From positions 76,026 through 111,910 of the forward strand of contig NW_014577223.1 in NCBI RefSeq assembly GCF_000485595.1: 35,885 bases of DNA. Direction: 5' to 3'. Source of the stretch: Priapulus caudatus (lineage: Eukaryota; Priapulida; Priapulimorpha; Priapulimorphida; Priapulidae). The position numbers and the translations under genes are program-made. Below are positions 12,401-25,800 of this stretch, piece by piece (position 1 is the stretch's first letter; each line of letters opens with the position of its first letter). The notes beneath the pieces were generated by a model. The model was not told the DNA's origin. It did no database searches and was given only the letters and a program-made list of their open reading frames with translations.

Positions 12401-15400
12401 GAGCATGTCAGAAAGGCTTTACCTTGGTGAAAAGCCATGCTACATGTTTTGTTTCAGGCTGCAAGTAGTGGCAGCAGGGTTACTGTGTTAGAAACCTATG
12501 CCACAAATGCATCTGTTTCAGGCTGCAAGTAGTGGCAGCGGGGTTACTGTGTTAGAAACCTATGCCACAAATGCATCTGTTTCAGCATGCGAGTCGTGGC
12601 AGCGGGGTTACCTTGGAAGAAGCAGTTGATATCGAGTCGCCAGTGAGGTCGCCATCGGCAGCCAGGTAGGTGAGCAAACGCTGCATCGCGATGCAGGAAT
12701 CGGCGCATGTGCGGATGTGCAGTATGTTGTTGCTCGCGCGCATGTCCACCTTGGGGTAGCGCCGGTCCTGTCCCGTGCTCATCCTCAGCACCAGCTCAAA
12801 TAAGCCGAGGTCCATCACGCAGACGTAATCTATGAGAACGCAACGAGACGACACTCAATTACGACTCACTAGTGAGAATGATATGTTAGCAGTGCCGTAA
12901 GCAGGGAAAGCCACGCAGATATTACACTGACTGTGATGAGCTTGAAAGTATATGTTCTCACTTTTACCTATGTACTGTCAACAAATCAATAAATATCATA
13001 TTCTGTTGTGGGAGCACAGATACTCACTTTTCTTCAGTTCCACCACAGGAGCTTCACACTTCTCAGATAGATAAAGACTTGCATCTTCCAATATGAACCT
13101 AGAGAACAAGATGTTTATTAAAAAGAGACCCTTAGTTTGTGACACAGCACACAGATATTATATGTTACCAAACATCACTGCCTCGGCCAGGTAATGTACC
13201 ATAGATTGGAATCGATGGAAATTTTCTAATAATAGTAAAATAAATATATAACACAGGCTATTTGACTCATTTGTCCTAGGAAAATAGGACGTCTGCATTG
13301 TAACTGTTGTAATTGCACACAAAAAACGTCAAAATGGAAAGTGTAACATAATACTTGGTCATGCAAATAAACAATGATAAAGACAAAAGAGAGTTCAACA
13401 GTTTTAAATTTGGACTTAACCGGCTTTAATCTTTTTAAAGGTATCACATAGCTTGATCGACCTACAAACTCAAGGTGCACCAATAATACTTAATATAGAA
13501 AAGCTATACCATATATTACTAAATGCACCATTTCTACATCAAATAAGATGAAAATACCTTAGTAATGATGTAGGAGATTCAGCTACCACATTACTGGATA
13601 CGCTGAAAGCTTCTACAACAGCAATGGCTCTCAGAGGTAAATACAATGGCCTGCAAGCATAAGAGGTAGATGTGACATAATATGACATGATCTCAGTACC
13701 AATGCATTATATATTACACTGTATTATGAAACAAGTTATATTATTTAAACTTGCTAGTCTGTGAAATAACGCTTGTTAATATAATCTAACTACAATAATG
13801 TACACCCACCTGTAATCAACGGCGCAGCTGTACACGTGTACATGAAGCTCCGTTACAACGGCAGGGAAGCTGTAGCCCAATACAGGATAGTCATACACTT
13901 TAAAGAAGTCCATCACCTAGGAGTGTCCGAGATTCAATGTGTTACACATAGCACATTACCAGATGTTTTTACAGTGTTTTTATTACATAGTGCAGTTATT
14001 AATTTCACCTCACAACCTGCATTTATGCAAATGGCTTCATACGAGATCTAATGTGAATGTAATGTGACTAGATATGTTATGTAAACTTACCTGGTCCAGC
14101 CAGGTCTGGCCTGCGGGACTCACTCTATACTGCAATGTTGCCCCACGAACTGCTAGAGCCACTACTATGTCCTGTGTACAAATAAAATACTTATAGTACC
14201 TAAAGAGCAATTATTCTAATGAACATAGGGACGACAAAAATTGTGAATTAAGAACTGAGAGGGAGAATGCACATTTGCGTTGTATGCAGAAAAGAAAAAG
14301 TGAAAGAAAAACGAGTGTTGCAGCACTACAGAGGGCATCTATAACTACTGCTATGGCTACTACTACTCCTGAATTAGGGGTGGGACGATTCATCAATATA
14401 TCGATGTATCACAATACAAACCTTGACGGTACACACATCGATACGTTTTACCATTCATGGTACACATAGTGCAGTTTCATCCCAAACCAAAAAGAACATA
14501 ACACAATTTGCAATTCCATAGCAGTTGTTTACTAAGCACTCCACGATACTGATTTGTAAACATTCACATAATTTGCTAGTTGAATTCCTGGTTGAATGTA
14601 TTGTTTCCTAGTAGTTTCTCTTGAAACTATCGCGATACGTATCGCTACCGTATCGTGAAGGCTGTATCGTGATATGGATTATATCGTGAACTACCCGTAT
14701 CTTCCCACCTCTATCCTGCATGACCTAAGGTAATCGTGACTGGTGCCACTGCTACTGCCATCAAGTTACATGACCATTAATACTACTACTATTACTATAA
14801 AAACTATAAATAGAAATATTATGATGATTACTGGCACTGCTACTAACGCTACCATTTTCATGACCACTAATACTATCACTAACATCATGACAACCACTAC
14901 CACTTGTCTTTGTCTGTTTTCGTGCTCAACCTAATCAGTAGTGTCATGATCATGCAGATAACAACACATATGCTTATAATTCCTGTTTACAATTGTATAG
15001 GTCTGTTGGCAGGAGGAACGGGAGCTGGCGGCGAGCTGCATGAAACATAAAGCATACTTGTTCATGTGCTTCAGTATTCACCTTTTATAAATTAAATTTC
15101 CATGTTAAAACTAATGTTAATATATTTTAAGATTAAAAGAATGAAATTCTTTGAAGATTGGCAAATGGTCACAGAACAATTTCTCTTCCAGTATCATTAT
15201 AGAACGTTTTACGCTTCTTTTTATAAAGCCTTGAAAACAGATGATATTTAAATAGAGCTATAACAAGGTAAGTTAACAATGGGTTAAGAAGTCCTGCCCT
15301 AAAAATCCTATTCTCAGATACCTGTATACATATTCCATATTGAACTACTTTCCCTCAGCCTTTAACATCCATTTTTGTATTGATGAAATGGTTTTTCACT

Positions 15401-16629
15401 AGGAATCTTCAAAAAAATCTACAGTTAACAGTGATAAGATACGTGGAACAATTGCATGATTGTACAATAACAGTGGTGATACACAAGGGTAGAGGAATAT
15501 TCTAGTTCCCTGGTTACCTATAGCTCTCACTATTGATCCTGACTTTTGCCTGTGCCTTACTTGTTATAGCTCAACCCTACAAGCCGAATATGAACTTAAT
15601 ATGAGAAGATATTAATATCTGTGCCACTACTGTTAACAAGCATACAGGACAAACACCAGCAAATGATTTTGACTACAACAGATAAGCTAAAAAGTGAAAA
15701 AGAGAAGCAACAGATGACGGGCATGTGTACGTGAACAGGAGATTAGCAAGAGGCAGAATAAGGAGAAAATAGGAGGTTAGTGTTAGTAAAACATAGATGA
15801 ACTGTTAAAAAATAATCTTATTAAGAAACAAATTTACACATAACACTTATATACATACATTTGCAAATAGACACATCATAAAAAAATTATTTGATTGAAA
15901 ATGAACTATTACATCATAATATGTCAAATGCATTCGCACCTTTATACTCCTGTAGGTGTCCAAGTTAAGCTTCAGAGCAACACTAAGCATGTCCAGACTG
16001 TCCCCGCCTGACCCCACCTGCCCTGATAGTTTTGTGTGAACTCCACTCTCTGACTTGTACAGTGTCGGGTCCATGCCAGTAGGGTACTTCATTGTGACCC
16101 GCTCTAGTTTTGGGCATGGGGTTGAATTCGATACTGATGCTGTTGAAAGCAAAAGTAATAACAGACTTCGTAAAAACCTACAAAAGACATACTACTTGCC
16201 CAATACCTGCTTGACATAGCATAATAAAACACTGATGCAAAGATTTGCATATATTTATTTATTTATTTAATCCTGACAAGATGGTACTTAACCTAAGTGG
16301 TCCTGTAAAGCAAATGAAAAACGTAAAAATCAACTACCTCTGTGGAAAAGAGCAAAGCGGTTTGAAAGGAACCACATGTATGCAACCTCTGGTTGGCCTT
16401 TATAGCAGGCAACCAGGAACATACTCCCATCTGTGACCTGAGCAACCAACTGTCCATGTCTACCAAGAATCTCCTCTCCATTGACATCCTACACAGATAC
16501 AGAGTAAATTTATACTTGTGCAATTTACATCCATTACATTACATTATTGACAGACAGAGTTACATATAGAGAGAGGAGAGTTAGATAGATAGATAGATAG
16601 ATAGCTAGACAGACAGACAGACATATAGC

Positions 16630-16681
<52 letters not shown>

Positions 16682-16756
16682 CATATAGCTAGATAGATAG
16701 ATAGACAGATAGATAGATAGATAGATAGATAGATAGGCAGATATATAGATAGATAC

Positions 16757-16800
<44 letters not shown>

Positions 16801-19800
16801 ATATATATAGAGATATATAGAGATAGACAGACAGACAAGCAGACAGACAAGCTCCTAGTATCCCAATTACAGTTGATTTTCATGAAATTTCACTCTAAAA
16901 TAATTCAAGCAATGCGACTTTCTAAATGCTTCACTCTCTATAATCAAAATCCCATTTGAAGAAAGGTACTCTTACACAAATTAGTTACACAGATGGCCCT
17001 GTTTATATTCAACCAGGCTAAAGAAGCCAATCTTACCTTGATAGGTGTTCTAAGTGTCACCTGACCCTGTGCAACATTGAGTATGATGGCCACCTTGCTG
17101 GGGCCTGATGCTTCTGCCTTCTGCCGGTACCGGTGCACTCTCCGCTGCTCAGTGCTGTATTGCCCACTTTCATCTTCAGATTCTGAATCTGAATCTGTAA
17201 TCAAAAAGATACCTGTTGTAACCTAACAACAAATATCAAATTGAAACACTTCTTTACAAACACACATATGTTATTATTTAGTTGCAAGTATAGTTTAATA
17301 TTTGGTTTTTGTCTTGCAGTTCTTGCAGCTGTTTTCCTTACCATAAGGCAGTGCTGACTTGCACAAGCTGAAATATTCTGATTTGGGCAGTAAGTGGCTA
17401 GCTAGTGACAGTGGTGCCATACTGATGCAGTGGTCGGACTTCTCTTTGGGTGCCGGTGCTAGAGACTCCCAGAGGAAAAGGTCATTGCATAGTCTAAAAA
17501 TAGGATAACGTTTTTTTATTTACTCTTGTTTGTTAATAAAACCCGTGTGCAATCACATATTATAAATGTAATCTAATATCATTGACCTGTGTTAGTATGG
17601 ATTCAACTTCTACCCCACATTTGAATTAATATGACATATGATAACTTACATCGATACAGGTTGAGCACCCCTTATTCGAAATGCATGGAGCAGAAAGTGA
17701 CTTAGGTTCCAGAATTTTTCTGAGAGTGGAATTCCTGTAAACCTTTTCCCCATGTATTAATGCGATGGCTTGTGAATGGGACCCAAGTTTCAGGTTTATT
17801 TATATAGATTTAGCCCGTAGTCAGTTACAGGAAATATTTTTAATCATTTTCTGCATGAATAATATGAACATTAAAAAGTACATATTTATGCATTTGAAAA
17901 AGTGTGCAGATTTAAGAGCTTTTTCAATTTTTGAAATTTCAAATGAGAGGTGCTCAACTTGTATACGAATATAAAATATACAAAGCACACCTGTTGTATA
18001 TAAGCTCATATAAGTCTTTGCTTGGCAGAAACACATTAACGTTTGGTAAGTTTAGCTCCAATACAATCTCTGTTCTAACAGCAGCTTTGTCCTGAAACTC
18101 CATCATCTCCTGTTTGTCACCTGGCATCACCATCTATAAACACAAGAACATTTATTTCCATATTAAATGTGACCCTCATTTTTACACCATTGCTGTCCAA
18201 AAAATACAAATAGTGAATACTAGCAGAACCAATTTGTTTTTGAACAAGTTATCTTTTGTTAAATCCAGGCTTTATAAATTCATATATTTGGTGCAAAACA
18301 AGTGGGAATTTGACATAGGAATGAATGTAATAAAGTGTGTGATATTTTTACACGTAGAAAACTGACACAGTTACCTCTTCACTTTCATACATGACTTTCC
18401 GAGAAGAGAAAGGTGACGGTTCTGGCTTCTTGATGTTACAGGTTTCATCCATATATGGCATGCTGCTGGACTCCGGATCCGATTCCGTCAGCTGTTGCTC
18501 TTCCAGCACTGAGCGATGTACTCCCGGATTGAATTTCAACACCACCCTGTGATAGCAAGCGATAACGAATTTATGCTCATTGCTGAGTACAGTAGAAAGA
18601 TTCCCAAGGCAATGGCTCCCAGAAATATGTGATAAATGTTAGAAGCAATAATGCTGTAGCCTAAAGTTGGCAATTAAATTAATGCAAATGAGCTATCTTT
18701 TAGATCCTGCAGGAGTTTACAAGTTGGAATAATCTCTAATCATCATCACCTTCCATCACCTCTATCAAGCTACTGCCACGTCATCAAAACAGTCACGTGT
18801 CAGGTGCACAGACAGCTACACTAATGGCAATCAGCCACGGATGAAGGTCATAATAACAAGAAACGAATTCATCTCCATTAAATTTTAAATTCAATTTCAA
18901 ATATGACAAGTAGCAGATAAAGGACAAGTGATAGTATTTCACACACACATGCACACGCACACACGCACACGCACACGCACACGCACACGCACACGCACAC
19001 GCACACACACACGCACACACACACATACACATGTAGAGCTGAGCATTAGATTTCACCTTGGCCAGTCAAATTCTTCATCTCGTTTTGAACTGAAGCTATC
19101 ACCGTTGGTTCCACGGCTTATTCGTCCTATAGAAATGGGAGGCTTGCTTGGTGACTCTCGGAATGCGACTAGAACAAGATTAAAGACACAAGCTTTATGA
19201 TTCAGAATGCAACGAGTTACTGACACCATGCTCTTCTAGAGCACAGTCTTGACAACCTTTCATCACTACAGTCAAAATCTCGATAACCCATGTTAGTCAC
19301 TGATGGACTACAAAGGAAAATACGAGCATTACTTGAGACCACTAGGCGAGCTATTTTTAGGCTTATGACTAAATGAACCACCGACCTGATGGAACATTCT
19401 TCCATAGACTAGTAGGGGTCTTAACTCACCATGCACCTCCTTGCTAGTGAACTCCAACTTGTGCTGTCCATCCTCATTCCCGATCACAGTATGCATGTAC
19501 AGCTCTGTACAATCCAATATTAGCACCTCCTTTCTGAGCTCTCTCTGCCACCAGGGGCGCCGGTTCTGCTCGGGCCGTAGGTCGGCAATCGGGAAGTGAA
19601 CGTTGAACGTTGCCAGTGAACTGGATATGTGTAGATCGACCTTGTTATCATCGGGTGATGGACCCTCATCCATAGCTTGTGAGAAGTAGTTCAGGGGTGT
19701 CTGAATTGTAGAGAACTACACCTTTAACTGCGACTAACTAACAACATCAAACAAGCACAGCAGCAGTAAAAAATCATCTGGTAAACCACATATCACATGT

Positions 19801-22800
19801 GTGTGAGTGATACGTACCGGTCCCATGCTAGAAGCTGCTGGTTTGTACATGCTAGAAGTTGGAGCAGTCGGAGGCCAGTGTGGGTTAAGCAGTGTGTGGA
19901 GTCTGTCAACAATAGAGATGTCTATGTCGGAGGAGCAATCTGCCAGCTCTATATGAATTTCTGTCTTAGGTTGCTTGCTGCTATTCCTAGTTCGACGGAC
20001 CTGCTCATGAAGTATAGAATAGGTGCATTAATGTAATTGTTGCTGTTACTATGAATTTATGCAGATGCATGCACTCACACACTTAACATATGTACACAAT
20101 GTCACCAGTTGCACACGCATCAAAAACACTGACACACGTGTGTGTGGGCATGATATTGGGATAATTCGTGACAGTGTGAGGGAAGGATTGTGCAATTTTT
20201 GGCTCTTAATTTGATATCCTTTGTCTGTACATTTTCCATCGAGAAGCTGGGAGTGTAGTTAAGCATAAAGAAAAATTGTTAGTGAACCAGTCAACAGTGG
20301 TATGATTCGATAGATTATATTATTGTAATAATATATTATTATTATTATATATAGATTCGATTACATATTGCTCATGGACTTCTTGGGAAGTTATAAGTAA
20401 AAGATGTTTTTCATCAGAATACATACCTGAGGGCTTATTCTCTCAACAATATCCACTGAAACCTTTATGCTAGGTGATTCCAGTGATTCCTTTGTAAACT
20501 TTAGCAGCTGAAACGTAAGCCTAAGGTATAATAAGACTAATATGCCTGCAAACACGAAATGCCTCGGTCCCTCCTAATGAGTAAACCAAGTGATACTTAC
20601 CGCCTATCTATAACTGTCTGCCTTTCCTCATTTACGACTCCCTGTTTGTTGCAGCATGTATAACACCAATTCCCAATAAAAGTATCTCTCTCCCTCCCAC
20701 ATGCTCCCCTTCCTCCCTCTCTTTTGACCTTTTTCATTCACTTGCTTTTACTTTTCTTCTCACCTTCGCTATGCTCTTTCAAATAGATAAAGATATTCCT
20801 CTGATTTTTTATGGGTTCCCAGACACAAACGGCCTGCGATTCCTCTAGTAACAAACACATACCTCGCTATAGTGTGGCATGACCAGCTCGTTCAGTGGAC
20901 CTTCCTGAGATGCGACGTTACTCGTCTTTTCAAACAGGCACTCAACAACCTCTGCATTACCCGTGGTGACCGTTGCCACGAGATTACGATGAGAGATCGA
21001 CTTTTTCTCACAGGCTTCGAGGGTAATGGGTGATGCTATAAGCCTGGGGAGAAGAGAATTGTAGATGGCAATAATCTCATCTCAATGAATAGAATAGAAT
21101 CTTTATTGATCGTGATTGCAATCTAAAGCTAAATTGGTAATGGAAAAATGGTTAGAGGTTTTCCACTACTGTATAAGCTGTATATTTCGCGGTGGTTTAA
21201 TTTTCGCGAATTTCGTAAACACGTCCCTGACTGCGTACCCAGGGTACAGTCCGGTATACCAGAACGTACCCTGGTCATTATTTGATATGGTTAGGGTTAG
21301 GATTAGGGTTATGGTTAGGGTTAGGGTTAGGGTTCGGGTCAGGGTTAGGGAGTAGGCATAGGCGACTCCCTAGACTCGTTAGTGTAGTAGGCGAGGTACG
21401 GTCCGGCATATTAGATAGTACCAGGGTACGTTCCGGTATACTGGACCGTACCCAGAGTACGTTCCGGCAGTACCCCGGGGGACATAGACCCTCTCAGCCG
21501 TACTCACCGCAAGTGATCCGCCGAGCAGGCGCGTGCAAAATCCTCCCTAAGGAGGTGCAGTTGATGAGTGTAACCGGCGACACTTATGCCCATCACAGCT
21601 TCAAAGAATGCATCTGCTAGTCGCTTCTGCTTCTCATCCATGCAGCCTGTGGAAGATGCCTTTCTCTCTGCTGGAATCGTCAACGTGTAACAAACACATC
21701 GTCAATATGCGCACCAGTAAGGAGCTGCGCAGGGAATAAGGCACAGAGCAGTAGACCATCAGTATGCTGCTCAGGAGCCCGTTGTCAGAAACAAAATTAG
21801 TCCTAGCATCAGTATTAACATTAACATTTTATCAGAGCCAGTTTTTTTTCGTAAAGTTTTGAGGAAATATGGTAGGATTTTTTTATTCTCGTAACTTTAC
21901 AACGCTTCTGTCAACAGTCTAAGAGAAAACGGCCATGTTAATACTAATGTTAAGACTAATTTTGTTTCTGACAATGGGCCCCAGAATTGCTGCTTTATTT
22001 GCCTAAGTGGTAGTTAACAATGGTAGCAAGTATAAGGCATGGAACAGTTTTCTATATATGACAGTCACACACTCAGAGGCAGTCTTCACCATAAACATGA
22101 TAACCTCTTTGATGATGATTAACATTATTTCCATGCCATTTGACATTTGTCTTGTAATTACAATGTAGTTCTGTCTGTGTATGCTGATCGCCGATCTAAA
22201 AAAAAGAACCAGCAATGTTCCTATCAATTACAGTTATCCGGTATTGCATGCAAAACTCACCTGAGAGAGAGCTTGACGCTGGATCTTCATGCAGTACCGT
22301 AACGGACAGACAGCTAATCGTGACCTTGTATCGGGTGAGGTCAGCGGCGGGATCATCGATGCTCCCATGCTTACCTGCAGGGCAAGAAATATACGTCGTA
22401 TAACAGGTTTTTATTGTAATTAGGTATATATAAAAGTTTATAGAGATATAGAAAGTGCAAGCTAGAAAAATATACTAAACGTTTCGCTAGCAACACGTGT
22501 GCAGTACACTAGTCAAATAGTTTAGAAAATAGAAAATGCCATCTAATGTTAAGAGCCAGTCAAATACAAACAGTAAAATGCAAAACAAAGTAAGCAAACA
22601 GGCAATACTATGTCCTACAAAGACTATCAACTGACTTCAAGAACAGATCAGACGGTGGTAGGCAAGCTTGGCCACATAGACACAAATACAGTCAACATAT
22701 CCACAAAGTTCAGGTTTAATAAAACGTCTATATGATGTTCATAGAAAATACCTTTCTGTTTAACAGAGTGATGTCTGATGTTGTGTGCTACTGGTTTCGC

Positions 22801-25800
22801 TGGCACTGCACGGAAGGGCGAAGACAGCTTACCTCCAGTGTAAAAGTAGTTCCCATACGGAACTGAAAATGTATACAGTGAAGCCTGTGTTAACTGTCAC
22901 CTCTATTAAATGGACAACTGTATACAATACACGAGCCGCAGAGCGTCTGGGCTCGTCTGAGGTCTGTTGCTACGGTTATAAACATAACATTTAAGTCGTG
23001 CGTAGTGACACCTTTGTTAGGCGCAGATATGCAGATACGCAGTTTACACATCATTTCAGCAACCTTTTGCATTCTGCATATCTCCCAAATCCCATTAGTT
23101 GATACAAATCGCGTGCCTGAAACTCGTGTTTTATGGTGCATTGTGACCCTAACCCTAACCCTATTAACAAAACAAAACAAATTAATTGTTGTAAATATTA
23201 TTTGTTGTTGTTAAATTGTTGTAAATAAATCATGTAAATATTTGCGTTAACCCTTTCACTGCGGGTCCCGGCCGTGGCCGGGACATCGTGCATGACTTGA
23301 TATGTGGGACCCTATATTGGAACAAAATAGTTAAATGGATAAAGATAGAAAAATACAGAAAACAGGTAAATAATAAAAAATCATAGAGCTAGCAGTAGGG
23401 TGGAACGTGCTAGATACTCACCTGAGGTGTCACTCTTTGCAGTGCTCGTGGTGCTGATGTCACTAGAGATGCTAGACACCATGCTCTCCACTCCCACGGT
23501 AGTCATCTGCTCTGACACAGGGAAATAATCCTCGTCAAAGTCTGAAACAAAGAATTACAGAGATAACCCAGCTTTGTATTGCAACCGCAAGCCGTGAGAA
23601 TAGGTTAACATCATGTTGACACCTCATAGATTTATGTAAGACGTCTGTGTGCATGCATGCATACCCTTCACTCTTTCTTGGGGTCTCACGTTAGAAACAT
23701 ATACTCGCAAAAAAAACGAAGTTATACTATAGGAAGAAATAAATAGGGCAACCGTAAGCCTACGAATAAATTATTCGGTCACGAAAGTGACTTTTGTAAT
23801 GCAACGATTTTGGAACACAAGGCTGTCAACAAATTCAAGCTGAGGGTATCATTGAATGTCAGAGCTGCTCACCTAGATGTGCTGTGACCAGGTCTTGCTC
23901 AGGCCTCCTGCTGGTGTGCACACCACGGATCTGCTTCTGCAGATCACTCTCTATCTTCTGGTAATCAGCGGCTTGCATAGGTTTGTTTCTTGCCTGATGA
24001 CTAACATTACTGCTGTCCTCCGTCTCTGTGGCAGAAATAAAAACAACAACAAGTGAAACAAAAGTTTCACTAACTGTATTAGTATTGGTTGCAACAATGA
24101 TTATATCAGTAACAGTGAAAACAGTAAGTGTATATTTATAACTAATAATTATTAATAAATAAATCTCTGAGAAGTAAACGCATTATTCTGACTTTTTTAA
24201 TGATCTCAACGACTAACATACTTCACCTGGAAAAATGAGTCCACTTAGCATGCCTGCAAGAATGTGGACTTGTCTTGGTGAGAGAAAAAAGTTTGCATAA
24301 CCAAGGAATCCATCGAGCTCAAACTGCAAAATCATTTGTTGAAAGATATAGTAAGCAACCTTGTTAAATACCTAAACTCATACAATGTGCCTGTAGTGTA
24401 TAGAGTTTGACACTGTTGCCATATCAATCCATTGCTTTGCTAACATGCCTAAAGTTGTTGGATATTCCTTTTAATTTCTTTGTGCAATTGTAGTACCAGT
24501 AAAGGAAATATTGTTGATTTAGGTTTGGTTCCATTTCTATGGTTTGCATGTTATATGTAATATTTAACATACAATTACAGAAACATGACGATTCCACTCC
24601 GTGAAACAGTCTATTTACCTTTGGTCCAGAGACTGCGTCATTTTGTTTCAATTTCACTTTGACTTCATGTTTGCCAGAAAATTTGCCAATGACGATGGGG
24701 TTAGACTGAAATGTGCTTGTCGTAGGTGGTGAATCACTCTCTCTTGGCTGTATCAAAGTGTCCTGTGGATACAAATAGCACTATGGGAGTCAGCCAGCTG
24801 GAGTCAATATACAATATACAACACGCAGCTATGCAGTCTTTACCAAGTTTGCTGATAGAGACAGTTGCATATAGAATTATAGACACGAGTATTATAAGAT
24901 AACTACAATGCTTAAAATGTTGAAAACCCTGTAAACAATAATAGATCACGACTTTTCTGGCACTTGCTTTTGATATGCTAAGTCTACTTAATTGTAGACT
25001 AGTTATTTATTAAAGGGATAGTAGACTCTAGGATTTTACTGCATACAACTGTACTTACTGTATAACAAATCGTCTATACCCACACGTACTTGTTACCAGA
25101 TACCTAATTTAATTGTTATAATAAATTATACATCAACGCTACGAAATCTGAACGGCGCCATTGACCGCAATGCTGCTGCCACCCTGAAAAAGTTGCGCAT
25201 TTGCCAATTTATTTTGCACGTTACAGACCGAGGGCTAATCACAAAGTGCAATTATATTTATAGCTAAATGCTATTTAACCGAACGATATTCATTTTAGGG
25301 CAAATTTATCCATATTATAACTGAAACTATATGTCGTTAATAAGACATTACAATCCTTTTGCTTTTAAATTAATGAATAAGAAACACCCTCAGTCTGTAG
25401 CCCTTGGCTGAAAAGTCGTTTTGCGCAACTTATCAGATCGTGCGCTTTGAGTGGCGCCACCATCGTTGTAATCAAACTGGTTACTGTAGTCATTAGTTTT
25501 AAAACATTTTCTAATGGTGATTGAACCATGAAACTTTTTATGTAGCGTAATTTTAACCTACATTAACTGAAAATAACCCTAGAACCTAGAGTAAACGATG
25601 CCTTTAAGCAAAACTCAAAATTGAACAAAATCTAATACACAATCCATTGTGTTACAAATGCATTAGTCACACATTAAGTAATAATCAATAAAGAACAAAA
25701 CTGAATATGTAATCCATTTTGTTAAATAACTTCATTTTTCTATTAGCTATGATCCCATTGAGAGTTCGTGTGCACCACGTTTCAAGTTTTGATAAAACAT

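Noticed and set aside
12297-12615. CRISPR-like regular repeats
   Set aside because: Contiguous 64-66-bp units without spacers in a eukaryotic intron; a minisatellite.
16534-16883. Minus-strand ORFs of repeated YLSI/CLSI
   Set aside because: Translation of the GATA/GACA microsatellite.
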